In this document: positions 20,016-27,393 of the stretch, piece after piece
Numbering within the stretch: the stretch's first letter is position 1
Layout: every line of letters begins with the position of its first letter
From: Spirochaeta isovalerica
Lineage (GTDB): Bacteria; Spirochaetota; Spirochaetia; DSM-2461
DNA: 64,000 nucleotides
Assembly (NCBI RefSeq): GCF_014207565.1
Contig: NZ_JACHGJ010000001.1
Coordinates: forward strand, 124,001-188,000
Reading direction: 5' to 3'
Notes under the pieces: model-generated
Database searches by the model: none
The model's input: only the letters and a program-made list of their open reading frames with translations
What the model was told of the DNA's origin: nothing
Program-made: the position numbers and the translations under genes

Positions 20016-20536
20016 ATAAAAAGCATGTGATTCTTTTAATCTTAGTTTTAAACTCGATAGTTTTGTACGCTGGAGATCCGGGCTACATGCCTCTGGCAAA
20101 AGAAGATTTTGCATTTAAGAAATCTGGATCTAGTCTCTTTCTAAACCAGAATATTGAAGAAGTTATTGGATTTTTAGGCGATGGTTACAGCGAAGAAATA
20201 ATAAAGAGCAAATCCAATGAAAAATGGGACTTCATTATTTTAAACTATGAGAATATCCAAGTTTCATATACACGCGGATGGAAGAGTGTTGATCGAATAA
20301 TCATTAGCGATGATAGTTCTTTCGAAACAGCAAGAGGGATAAAAATAGGGTCGACCATTGAGGATGTCCGAAAACTATACAAAGATATTTTGTTTAGTAA
20401 CTATGACAATAAACTCATTGTGTTCTATGAATGGTTTGATGATATGGGGATTATTTCAACGAATTATTACATTTCATTCACCTATTCAGACGACTCTGTT
20501 GTTGAGCGCATTGAAATAGGAACAGCAGTAGACTAA
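20003..20536 (+). CDS. Candidate periplasmic immunity protein for the Rhs-M23 toxin
   Basis: A 177-residue protein with an N-terminal signal peptide (residues about 6-23, ending VLYAG), so it should act in the periplasm, where an M23 peptidase would threaten its own cell. It overlaps the Rhs stop by 13 bases and has a strong AGGAGG upstream, giving translational coupling to the toxin. The body contains two similar halves, the second with GIKIGSTIEDVRKLY, a helix-turn pattern seen in SmpA/BamE and BLIP-like small periplasmic proteins. No catalytic motif is visible. The immunity role is inferred from position, coupling and localisation and not from recognised homology. Confidence 0.65.
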   Translation: MPRLNKKHVILLILVLNSIVLYAGDPGYMPLAKEDFAFKKSGSSLFLNQNIEEVIGFLGDGYSEEIIKSKSNEKWDFIILNYENIQVSYTRGWKSVDRIIISDDSSFETARGIKIGSTIEDVRKLYKDILFSNYDNKLIVFYEWFDDMGIISTNYYISFTYSDDSVVERIEIGTAVD

Positions 20537-20561
20537 TCACTCTTAAAAACAGACAAATGGA

Positions 20562-20599
20562 AAAAATTCTCATCCCAATTAGGGATGGGGATTTTTTTT
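20562..20599 (+). terminator. Rho-independent terminator after Rhs/immunity
   Basis: A 15-bp stem with two G-T wobbles (5' arm 20562-20576, loop AATTA, 3' arm 20582-20596) runs into eight Ts at 20592-20599. It closes the giant protein-Rhs-immunity transcription unit. Confidence 0.85.
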
Positions 20600-20605
20600 G
20601 TCTGC

Positions 20606-20970
20606 TCTGGTGAGTTTTCCGGGATTCTGTCGACGTGACCGGATTGGGAAAGCCCCACTCTGAGCCCCGAAGTGAACAGAAGAAATTCTGATTACCCAAA
20701 GGTTGAACTGACAGTCAAGCGACGGCTTTGGCGGTTTCAAGAACCTGAATGTACAACCGGCGAACCGCAGGGCTGTGGGAGGCTGAATTTCAGGGCAGCT
20801 TTCGATAAGACAGTCTTATCGGACGCTGGCCGGTCCGGCGGTTCCGTATGATGTGATCTGTTTAACAAAATCAATTTACTGAGTTTTCGACCAGATCCGG
20901 AGGAATTCAGCCGGAACAGCTTCGGGGCGGTGGCTGCGATGATCGTGGCCGAACCCCGATTATGATTTTG
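20606..20970 (+). ncRNA. Structured non-coding element, copy 1
   Basis: About 365 bases without a credible ORF, clearly homologous to 31250-31616. The strand is given as that of the neighbouring genes. Predicted stems: GTGAACAGAA/TTCTGATTAC (20672-20681 with 20686-20695) closed by a GAAA tetraloop; a long-range stem GGCTGAATTTC/GGAATTCAGCC (20781-20791 with 20902-20912); inside it GGGCAGC/GCTGGCC (20793-20799 with 20825-20831, one mismatch) extended by CGATAAGA/TCTTATCG (20803-20810 with 20814-20821); and GCGGTT/AACCGC (20731-20736 with 20763-20768). Base changes relative to copy 2 preserve pairing. No known class (RNase P, tmRNA, SRP RNA, 6S, group II intron domain V) is matched by eye. A small TTATGA/TCATAA hairpin follows at 20960-20976. 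Confidence 0.6.
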
Positions 20971-21119
20971 TCATAACAAAGACGCTGAACCAGACACCGG
21001 AATCGTCGCTTTGGCTCCTCATCCGGTGCAGGTTAGCTCCCGGTTATGATTTTTATCTATGATGTCCCGGAAAATCTCAATAAATCCCGTATTACAACCA
21101 TAAATTCTGATGTTCGATG

Positions 21120-21620
21120 TTAAATCAATCTTCGTTTCTTATATTTTATTCGTTGTTTTCGTTGGCGTTTATTGAAAATGAACAGATCGCGGAAAAAAAC
21201 ATGTAGTTTCATTACAAAAAACACGACCCAAAGCATTCCTGCAAAAACTCCGATCAGTGCGGCAGAGTAGCCCAGAATGCCCTTTATCAGAAATTTCCCT
21301 ATCACAATAGCTATGGCTACTATCGCGTATCCTATCGATGACAGGGCCAATCTTGCTTGTATTTTATTCCACAAATGGACGTTTTTCTCATTGCATGACA
21401 GCTTCCACATTTCAGAGAGAAGATGATATGAGACACCGCCCCCGAATGTCAGAATTGAGAAGAACAGGTAATTGTAGAAGAGACTTTTTTCTTTGGCCAA
21501 CGCAAGAGAAAAGTACCAGAGAAAAAGGCTTGAGACCAGAAAGAACAGAGACATGACCATTCTCTTTCTGAGTTGAAACGATGACGTTTTGGATTTCACT
21601 TTACTTCTTCTGGCAATCAT
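21120..21620 (-). CDS. Small membrane protein encoded with the XRE regulator
   Basis: I choose the ATG at 21620, preceded by GGGGAA, giving about 166 residues; a longer frame to 21662 would overlap the XRE gene by 38 bases. Four hydrophobic helices are seen (about residues 22-42, 49-65, 88-112, 120-142). The protein has very basic ends (KRQRKQRIKYKKRR at the C-terminus). It lies four bases downstream of the XRE-family gene, so the two form one small operon on the minus strand. No family is recognised. A role in the island (surface exclusion, or control by the regulator) is only a guess. Confidence 0.6.
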   Translation of the reverse strand: MIARRSKVKSKTSSFQLRKRMVMSLFFLVSSLFLWYFSLALAKEKSLFYNYLFFSILTFGGGVSYHLLSEMWKLSCNEKNVHLWNKIQARLALSSIGYAIVAIAIVIGKFLIKGILGYSAALIGVFAGMLWVVFFVMKLHVFFRDLFIFNKRQRKQRIKYKKRRLI

Positions 21621-21624
21621 GAGG

Positions 21625-22023
21625 TTATTCCCCGGAAGAATTTGAAGAATCCATTCCGGCACCCTTCAAAGCGTTATCAATAGTCTTTAGAAGCGCTTTC
21701 TGATCGAAAGGGGGCAATGATTCAATTTTCCTCATTCTCTGGCTTATTTTCAGGCTTACCGGTGAGGCATCTTCTACCGGGGAAATTCCGAGGATTGTAT
21801 CTGATGACACTTCAAGAGCTTGGGAAAGCCTGATAATCATCTCGGCATTGAGACGGACACGGCCTGTTTCGTAATCAGATATTAACTTCTGTGTAATTCC
21901 GATCTGAGCGGCTAATTGAACCTGTGTCAGGCCTTTTTGTTTTCGATACCGGGTAATATTCTCTCCGATGTCGATGTCTTCCTGTGAAAGTGGCGGTAGT
22001 TTGTTTTTCAATGGTCGAGGCAT
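21625..22023 (-). CDS. XRE-family helix-turn-helix transcriptional regulator
   Basis: 132 residues. Residues about 20-75 form a lambda-repressor-type HTH (ITRYRKQKGLTQVQLAAQIG, then QKLISDYETGR), as in XRE/Cro proteins. The C-terminal part is a helical tail that may dimerise. It is transcribed away from the ParA/primase genes and shares with them an upstream region that carries two CGTTTTGAAA repeats and a consensus promoter. It is therefore the likely repressor of the island's plus-strand operon and of its own gene (inference). It is followed closely by a membrane protein gene. Confidence 0.85.
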   Translation of the reverse strand: MPRPLKNKLPPLSQEDIDIGENITRYRKQKGLTQVQLAAQIGITQKLISDYETGRVRLNAEMIIRLSQALEVSSDTILGISPVEDASPVSLKISQRMRKIESLPPFDQKALLKTIDNALKGAGMDSSNSSGE

Positions 22024-22057
22024 GGTTCTATTCTACACCCAAAAGCTAAAACTGTTC

Positions 22058-22085
22058 TTGACAATACGTTTTGAAAGTATATAAT
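22058..22085 (+). promoter_or_regulatory. Consensus sigma-70-type promoter for the island operon
   Basis: TTGACA at 22058-22063 and TATAAT at 22080-22085 are separated by 16 bases. This is the cleanest promoter in the window and faces the small paralogue/ParA/primase operon. Confidence 0.75.
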
Positions 22086-22131
22086 TGTGTTATGTTGGGA
22101 CTCAAAATTCGTCCTTGACACGTTTTGAAAA
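22058..22131. repeat. Repeated TTGACA-CGTTTTGAAA boxes, possible XRE operators
   Basis: CGTTTTGAAA occurs at 22067-22076 and 22121-22130, 54 bases apart. Each is just downstream of a TTGACA (22058 and 22115). The first copy fills the spacer of the consensus promoter, so a protein bound there would block transcription. The adjacent XRE regulator is the obvious candidate. Confidence 0.5.
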
Positions 22132-22171
22132 AGTACCTGATTACAGGCAAAAACCCCTGAGTTGAAGGGGA

Positions 22172-22242
22172 TAAAAAAAGTCCTGCTTCCCAACGTCGCC
22201 AAACGGTTGAAACAGGACTCATAAAGATCATGAGGTGAACCT
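22172..22242 (+). promoter_or_regulatory. Hairpin-rich leader before the island operon
   Basis: The transcribed leader contains AGTCCTG (22172-22178) pairing with CAGGACT (22213-22219) around a loop that holds a small CAAC/GTTG stem, and a GAGGT-GA-ACCTC palindrome (22232-22243) that overlaps a ribosome-binding sequence. The second could hide the ribosome-binding site of the small ORF that follows. Confidence 0.4.
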
Positions 22243-22244
22243 CG

Positions 22245-22367
22245 ATGACAAAAACATTCTACACAATTTTCCATTCCCCGTCAAAGAAGTCTCACCTCTG
22301 CACAAGGAGCTTTCCATTATGCAGGAAATCCAGACCTCTGACCTGTACGAAGCCTCGTACTACCTAA
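22245..22367 (+). CDS. Possible 40-codon leader ORF
   Basis: An ATG follows the strong GAGGTGA ribosome-binding sequence and opens a 40-codon frame that ends inside the next gene in a different frame. The peptide is basic and Ser/Thr-rich, with no recognised family. It may be a leader peptide that couples translation to the following gene. It could also be chance, since the downstream gene has its own AAGGAG. Confidence 0.3.
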   Translation: MTKTFYTIFHSPSKKSHLCTRSFPLCRKSRPLTCTKPRTT

Positions 22368-22609
22368 GCCGAAACTGTCAGATCGACACAATCGAATCGG
22401 GCCTTGTAGACGGCAAGATCAATTGCCGCCTGACCATCTCCGGCGTAGCCATCCACACCCTGCAGGCCGCCTATTTCTCCGGCGAAGCGCAGATCAATCT
22501 CTTTGATTTTCGCCGGACCTATGGCCAGCTTCACAAGATCGTGAACGATGCGAAGAGAAAATTCAAACAGCAACAGAGACACCAACAGGTAGCGGGAGGT
22601 CAGTTATGA
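22319..22609 (+). CDS. Small hypothetical protein, paralogue of the next gene
   Basis: About 96 residues from the ATG at 22319, which has AAGGAG ten bases upstream; a longer frame from 22235 has no good ribosome-binding site. It begins with a TSDLYEASYYLSRN segment and ends in a lysine-rich helix. Its order of strands and helices matches the next protein (TSxLxExxYLxxRN, then a G-rich strand, then a helix with QxxI), so the two are paralogues that may form a heterodimer. They resemble small DUF5659-like proteins of mobile elements, which I cannot confirm. It is the first sizeable gene of the island operon. Confidence 0.65.
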   Translation: MQEIQTSDLYEASYYLSRNCQIDTIESGLVDGKINCRLTISGVAIHTLQAAYFSGEAQINLFDFRRTYGQLHKIVNDAKRKFKQQQRHQQVAGGQL

Positions 22610-22923
22610 GCAAAGACGCATTCCCGGTCAACAAACTCAGCACCTCGAACTTAAGCGAAGTGGGCTACCTGATGGAAAGAAACCACAGGATTGTCGGCGT
22701 AAAGCTGGACAAGGGAGCCTACGGCATTCAGGAGCTCTTTGTCTCCATGGAAGGTGAAAACATCGAGCTGGATCACAAAATCTTCCTTGGCAACGGTTCT
22801 GTCGTACTCGGGAAAGTCCCGGAAATTCTGGAAGCCATTCAAAACCAGATCTGGAAGGATCAGGTGAGAGGCGAGACTCGCAGCCTCGAAAATTCTCCCA
22901 GAATGGGAGGTTCCTTATCATGA
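22606..22923 (+). CDS. Small hypothetical protein, second paralogue
   Basis: 105 residues, overlapping the previous stop by 4 bases (ATGA). It contains TSNLSEVGYLMERNHRIVGV and a C-terminal helix around LEAIQNQIWK, parallel to the preceding protein. It has no signal peptide or membrane helix. It overlaps the start of parA, so all three are translated together. A DNA-binding or partition-accessory role (a ParB substitute) would fit the position, but nothing in the sequence proves it. Confidence 0.65.
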   Translation: MSKDAFPVNKLSTSNLSEVGYLMERNHRIVGVKLDKGAYGIQELFVSMEGENIELDHKIFLGNGSVVLGKVPEILEAIQNQIWKDQVRGETRSLENSPRMGGSLS

Positions 22924-23687
22924 AAAAGGTCATCTTTACCAACCAGAAAGGCGGAGTCGGCAAAAGCACTACTTGCCGGGAATGCGGTTTCTATCTGGCC
23001 TCCCAGGAATTCGATGTCCTTCTGATCGACTGCGACCCTCAGGGCAACCTGTCCAAGGGTGTAAACAGGGAGAATATTCCCGGCCTCTTTGACGCTCTTG
23101 AATCGGATGAAATCAACATCGATGAAGTGGATGGAAGGCTCTCTATTCTTGCCGGAGACTTCCGCCTTTCCCTTCTGGAAAAACGGTACCTCGGAGAGCT
23201 GGACGCCTATTCAAAGCTGAAAGACCTTTTGGGCCGGGAAGAGTTTGCCCATTTCGATTTTATCCTCTTCGACACTCCGCCGTCCCTGGGGATTCTGACT
23301 CTCAATGCTCTTGTCGCCGCTGACTCGATGATCATTCCCATGAAACCTTCCCTCTACTCCATGCAGGGAACCAACGACCTTATGAACGCTGTAAGCAAGG
23401 TCAAAAAGACTCTGAATCCCTCTCTTTCCATTCTGGGAGTAATCATTAACGAGTTTAACCCCATTCCTGTTATTACAAGACAAATCCGGGAAGAGATAGA
23501 GAGCGCTTTCGGATCTTCCGTCTTTGAAACGGTTGTCTCGAAGAGCATCAAGATTGAAGAGGCTATTGCCAGCCGGGACAGCGTTCTGAAACTAGAAGGA
23601 TCTGGAGTTGAGAAGATCAAGGGTGAAATCTCTGCATTGGGAAATGAGATTCTCTCCCGTCTCGGCGTGGAGTCCTATGTCTTATGA
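22920..23687 (+). CDS. parA: ParA/Soj-family partition ATPase
   Basis: 255 residues with the deviant Walker A KGGVGKST (residues 10-17), Walker A' (LLIDCDPQGNLSKG, about 35-48) and Walker B FILFDTPPS (about 115-123), in the usual order and length for ParA-type segregation ATPases. It lies between the small paralogue pair and a primase gene with 4-base overlaps. No ParB is recognisable in the window, so the partner may be one of the small paralogues or absent. With the primase it indicates that this segment derives from a plasmid-like replicon. Confidence 0.9.
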   Translation: MKKVIFTNQKGGVGKSTTCRECGFYLASQEFDVLLIDCDPQGNLSKGVNRENIPGLFDALESDEINIDEVDGRLSILAGDFRLSLLEKRYLGELDAYSKLKDLLGREEFAHFDFILFDTPPSLGILTLNALVAADSMIIPMKPSLYSMQGTNDLMNAVSKVKKTLNPSLSILGVIINEFNPIPVITRQIREEIESAFGSSVFETVVSKSIKIEEAIASRDSVLKLEGSGVEKIKGEISALGNEILSRLGVESYVL

Positions 23688-26374
23688 GCGCCGACCGATT
23701 AGGAGGGGTGAAAACCCTGAAAGTCTCGGGCTTTCTCGACGAGTTTGAGAAGGATGAAATCAAGAAAAGGGTCGATATTCTCTCTCTTTTCTCATCCTTC
23801 GGCGTGAGCTATGAAAAGAAAGGCCGTTCTCATATGGCAAAATGTCCCTGGCACGATGACGACACGCCGAGCCTGTCCATTGATCAGGGGAAAGGATTGT
23901 ACAACTGTTTCGGCTGCGGAGAATCCGGTGATATCTTCGATCTGGTCCAGAAGATGGAAGGAATTGATTTCAAGGACTCCTTGAAGTACCTGAAAGAGTT
24001 CGACGGTTCTATTGTTCCCTTTTCTAAGACTTTGGAGGTTCCGGCGGAGCCGGTACCTTCAGAGTCTCACCAACCGGAGGGCGGTAGCTTTGAAGGCGTC
24101 GATCTGGAAAGGGTTATGGAGTTCTACCGGAAGTCTCTTTCCACCTCGGAAGAGGCCGTCTCCTATTTCGATCAACGAGGGATAGACCGCAAGGTTCTTT
24201 CCCGGTTCGGATGCGGTTACGCTTCGGGAAAATTGCGGTCGATGGTAAGCGATGAGCAGTTTAAAGAGCTGAAACAGGCCGGAGTGTTCAACGAGAAAGG
24301 CTATGAGTCTTTCAAGGATTGCGTCGTCATTCCTCTCCTCGATTCCGCCGGGAAGGCAGTCGGTCTCTATGGCCGGAAAATCTCCCCTACAGCCAAGGTC
24401 AAACACCTGTATCTCAAAGGGCCGCACCGCGGTCTTTTGAACCGGAAAGCGGCGGCGGTTTACCGTGAAGAGGTAATCCTCACCGAATCGGTCATCGATG
24501 CTCTTTCCCTGATCCAGATGGGGATCGAGAACGTCATCCCCTGTTACGGAGCCAACGGATTTACGGAAGAACATCTGTCGTTGCTTCATTCTGAAAGAGT
24601 GAAGCTTGTGACCATCGCCTTCGACAATGACGATTCCGGCAGAGCGGCTGCTGAGAAGCTCATCGAGTCTCTCCTTGCAGAAGGATTCCCCGTGAAAGTG
24701 ATAGCGCCTCCCGAGGTGAAAGACTGGAATGAGCTTCTCACCTTAGGTTCTTCTGTAGATGAGATCAAAAGACTCCTTGAAACCGCCGATGTTATCTATC
24801 CGCCGGGAAAGAGCCCTGACTTCTACGTTACCAGAGAAAACGGCAAGTACACCTTTGAAATCGACCAGATTATCTACAGGGTGCTTGGAGTCAAAGAGGT
24901 TTTCATCTCCAATCTCCGGGTCAACATCCGTTCCCAGTTTGGAGAAGATGTCTTTCTGGACAACGTCGATCTCTATTCCTCCCGGTCAAGAACATCCTAC
25001 GCCGTCAGTCTGGCCAGCCGGTTCTCTCTGGAAGTGAAGAAGATCGAAAAGTCCCTGATGAGGATTGTCGAGTATCTGGAAGAGATGCGGGATGAGGCTT
25101 TGAATCAGGCCGAAAAGGAAACTTCTGTTCCATCTCTGACCGAAGAGGAGAAGAGAATCGGTCTGGAGTTCCTCCGGTCGGAAGACCTTTTCGATCAGAT
25201 TGTTTCGGACCTTGAGACCATCGGCTATGTGGGGGAAGACCTGAACAAGCTTCTTATGTATCTGGCGGCAACTTCCCGTAAACTCGATGATCCCATCTCC
25301 ATTCTGGTGCTCTCTCAATCGGCTTCGGGAAAGAGCATGCTTGTCGACGCTGTGAGCCGTCTTATTCCTCCCGAGGACCTTCTGCAGGTCAGTTCCTTGA
25401 GCGACCAGGCTCTGAACTACGTGGAAGAGGGAGGACTGGTTCACAAGTTCCTGGTTATGGGAGAGGCCGTTCACTCGGATGTCGTTGAGTATCAGATCCG
25501 GGAAATGCTCTCGGCCAGACAGCTTTCGAGGCTGATCACCACCAAAGACGAGAAGACCGGGCAGATGGTTTCGAAGAAAGTGGAGCGGGAGGTCATTGTC
25601 GCCTCGGTGATGAGTTCGACCAACACGGAAGTGAACCCGGAAAACGCTTCCCGCTGTTTCCTTCTGAACGCCGACGAAACGGACGAACAGACAGTGAGGA
25701 TTCACGAGAGGCAGAGACAGAAGTACAGTCTTCACAGAACGTCGGAGAAGAGAAAGACAGTCCCCGAGATTGTGAAGAAACATATTTCGGCCCAGAGGCT
25801 TCTGGAGAAGAAGATGATCGTCAATCCCTACGGCGAACACCTGGACTTTCCCTCCCGTCTGATGAGATCCCGGCGGGACAACGACCGCTTTATCGATCTG
25901 ATCGCCACGGTCTGTTTTCTCCGGCAGTATCAGAAAGAAGTGAAGATCCATGAAGAGGGAAACGAGAGGATTGAGTACATCGAGTGCGACCTGAAAGACT
26001 ACGGGATCGCCTACCGGATCATGACCGAGAACCTCCTCAAATCCATGCTCCTTGAGATTACACCTTCCGACGAGAAACTCTATGAGGCAATCAGGGAGAT
26101 GGCGAAGGACGAGGCGAAGAGTCAGAACCTGAAAGTCAGTGAAGTGGGCTTTACACAGAGGCAGATCAGAGAGTTCACAGGCCTCGGCCAAAGCTGGGTG
26201 AAACAGCATTTGAGGACGCTTGTCGAACTTGAATATTTGATGATTTCCGGCGGCGGCCGGTCCGGTTCGAGGAACACCTACAGGCTCCGGTCTGATGAGA
26301 AAATCGGTGTCGTCGATGTCTCGGTGATTCCTACGCCGGATGCTATCGAGAAAATTTTAAAAAAGCGGGTTTAG
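23684..26374 (+). CDS. Primase-helicase-like replication protein (CHC2 zinc finger, TOPRIM, P-loop)
   Basis: 896 residues. A CHC2-type zinc ribbon (CPWHDDDTPS then CFGCGESGD, about residues 56-86) as in DnaG is followed by a TOPRIM domain (TESVIDAL with catalytic Glu and DNDDSG with the Asp pair, about 265-315). A P-loop domain follows (Walker A SQSASGKS near 545-552) and a C-terminal winged helix (about 823-870, RQIREFTGLGQSWVKQHL). The N-terminal part resembles DnaG primases and the middle resembles helicase or DNA-binding ATPase domains of plasmid and phage replication proteins. It probably starts replication of the excised island. It overlaps parA by 4 bases and ends at a strong terminator. 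Confidence 0.85.
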   Translation: MSADRLGGVKTLKVSGFLDEFEKDEIKKRVDILSLFSSFGVSYEKKGRSHMAKCPWHDDDTPSLSIDQGKGLYNCFGCGESGDIFDLVQKMEGIDFKDSLKYLKEFDGSIVPFSKTLEVPAEPVPSESHQPEGGSFEGVDLERVMEFYRKSLSTSEEAVSYFDQRGIDRKVLSRFGCGYASGKLRSMVSDEQFKELKQAGVFNEKGYESFKDCVVIPLLDSAGKAVGLYGRKISPTAKVKHLYLKGPHRGLLNRKAAAVYREEVILTESVIDALSLIQMGIENVIPCYGANGFTEEHLSLLHSERVKLVTIAFDNDDSGRAAAEKLIESLLAEGFPVKVIAPPEVKDWNELLTLGSSVDEIKRLLETADVIYPPGKSPDFYVTRENGKYTFEIDQIIYRVLGVKEVFISNLRVNIRSQFGEDVFLDNVDLYSSRSRTSYAVSLASRFSLEVKKIEKSLMRIVEYLEEMRDEALNQAEKETSVPSLTEEEKRIGLEFLRSEDLFDQIVSDLETIGYVGEDLNKLLMYLAATSRKLDDPISILVLSQSASGKSMLVDAVSRLIPPEDLLQVSSLSDQALNYVEEGGLVHKFLVMGEAVHSDVVEYQIREMLSARQLSRLITTKDEKTGQMVSKKVEREVIVASVMSSTNTEVNPENASRCFLLNADETDEQTVRIHERQRQKYSLHRTSEKRKTVPEIVKKHISAQRLLEKKMIVNPYGEHLDFPSRLMRSRRDNDRFIDLIATVCFLRQYQKEVKIHEEGNERIEYIECDLKDYGIAYRIMTENLLKSMLLEITPSDEKLYEAIREMAKDEAKSQNLKVSEVGFTQRQIREFTGLGQSWVKQHLRTLVELEYLMISGGGRSGSRNTYRLRSDEKIGVVDVSVIPTPDAIEKILKKRV

Positions 26375-26389
26375 CGGGCACGACCGGGC

Positions 26390-26412
26390 AAAAGCGGGCA
26401 TTGCCCGCTTTT
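26390..26412 (+). terminator. Terminator between primase and recombinases
   Basis: AAAAGCGGGC (26390-26399) pairs with GCCCGCTTTT (26403-26412) across a 3-base loop, and the T run continues to 26413. Two further GCGGGC boxes at 26364-26385 and one at 26450 may compete for pairing. It separates the replication operon from the recombinase operon. Confidence 0.8.
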
Positions 26413-26475
26413 TGCATCTTAATTCCTTATTTTGCCGTGATTTAACCAAAGCGGGCACGGATTTCGGGAGGGAAA

Positions 26476-27390
26476 GTGGAAAAAAGAACCAAAAACACCA
26501 TATTAAACGACTACAGACGGTATCTGACTCTGAAAGGAGTTAGAACCGTAAAGGATTACATTGCCGGAGTGAATGAGTTTATCGACTACCTGGGCGACGG
26601 CGGAGAGGGATTCCTGTTCATCACCGAAAAGGATGCCGATGATTACCGACACCACCTGATCACATCGGACAGACATCTGGCTCACAGCACAATCAACGGG
26701 AAATTGAATCATCTCCGTAGTTTTTACCGGTTTCTGGAAAAGAAAGGGATGATCTATCAAAGCCCTCTCTACTATGTGAAGGGGGTGAAAACCGGCAAGG
26801 GGCTGCCCAAGAATGTTCTTTCCATCGAGGAGATGGGAAAGCTTTTGGACAATTTTTCACTCATCAGAAAGACCGACATCATGACCTATTCGCTGGCGGA
26901 ACTGCTTTACGGTTCAGCCATGAGAGTCAACGAAGCGGCGGCCTTGAAGGAATCGGATGTGGACTTTGATTCTGCCGTTATCACGATCACCGACTTCAAA
27001 AACGGTGGATTGAGGTGGAAGTCTCCTACCTCGGAGGCGAGCATCCGGGCATTGAGAAGGTATGTAAAGACCGTCCGGAGTGAACTGACTACCGAAAAGG
27101 ATAGGGCCGAGGGATTTCTCTATCCCCAACAGGGAAAGACGGCAATCCGATGCATCCTCAACGCCAAACTCAAGAGAGAGTGCGAGAGACTGGGATTGAA
27201 GACAATCACGTCCCATTCCTTCCGGGCCAGCGCTGCCACCCATCTGCTCCGATCGGGCGCGGGGATTCGCGAGATTCAGGCCTTTCTCGGACACCAGAAG
27301 ATCGGGACGACGGAAGTCTACACCCGTGTTGTGAAAGAGGATTTGAAGGCGGTGATTGAAACCTGTCACCCCCGGGAAAGGAGGTCGTAA
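26476..27390 (+). CDS. Tyrosine recombinase/integrase 1
   Basis: 304 residues from a GTG start with GGGAGGG just upstream. An N-terminal SAM-like core-binding domain (about 5-95) precedes the catalytic domain. Catalytic residues can be read: Arg in GSAMRVNEA, HSFRASAATHLL (His-x-x-Arg), LGHQKIGTTEVYTRV (His and the nucleophile Tyr). The family (XerC/XerD type) cuts and joins DNA at short sites. Only three bases separate it from a second recombinase, so both are likely made together and may work as a pair on the two ends of the island. Confidence 0.92.
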   Translation: MEKRTKNTILNDYRRYLTLKGVRTVKDYIAGVNEFIDYLGDGGEGFLFITEKDADDYRHHLITSDRHLAHSTINGKLNHLRSFYRFLEKKGMIYQSPLYYVKGVKTGKGLPKNVLSIEEMGKLLDNFSLIRKTDIMTYSLAELLYGSAMRVNEAAALKESDVDFDSAVITITDFKNGGLRWKSPTSEASIRALRRYVKTVRSELTTEKDRAEGFLYPQQGKTAIRCILNAKLKRECERLGLKTITSHSFRASAATHLLRSGAGIREIQAFLGHQKIGTTEVYTRVVKEDLKAVIETCHPRERRS

Positions 27391-27393
27391 AGA

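Noticed and set aside
20606-20970. Structured element as a group II intron, RNase P or tmRNA
   Set aside because: No domain V-type hairpin or reverse transcriptase, no RNase P core motifs, no tmRNA ends.
24986-26209. 407-codon open frame on the minus strand
   Set aside because: Lies wholly inside the primase-like gene, antisense, with His/Leu-rich composition typical of a shadow frame and no domain.
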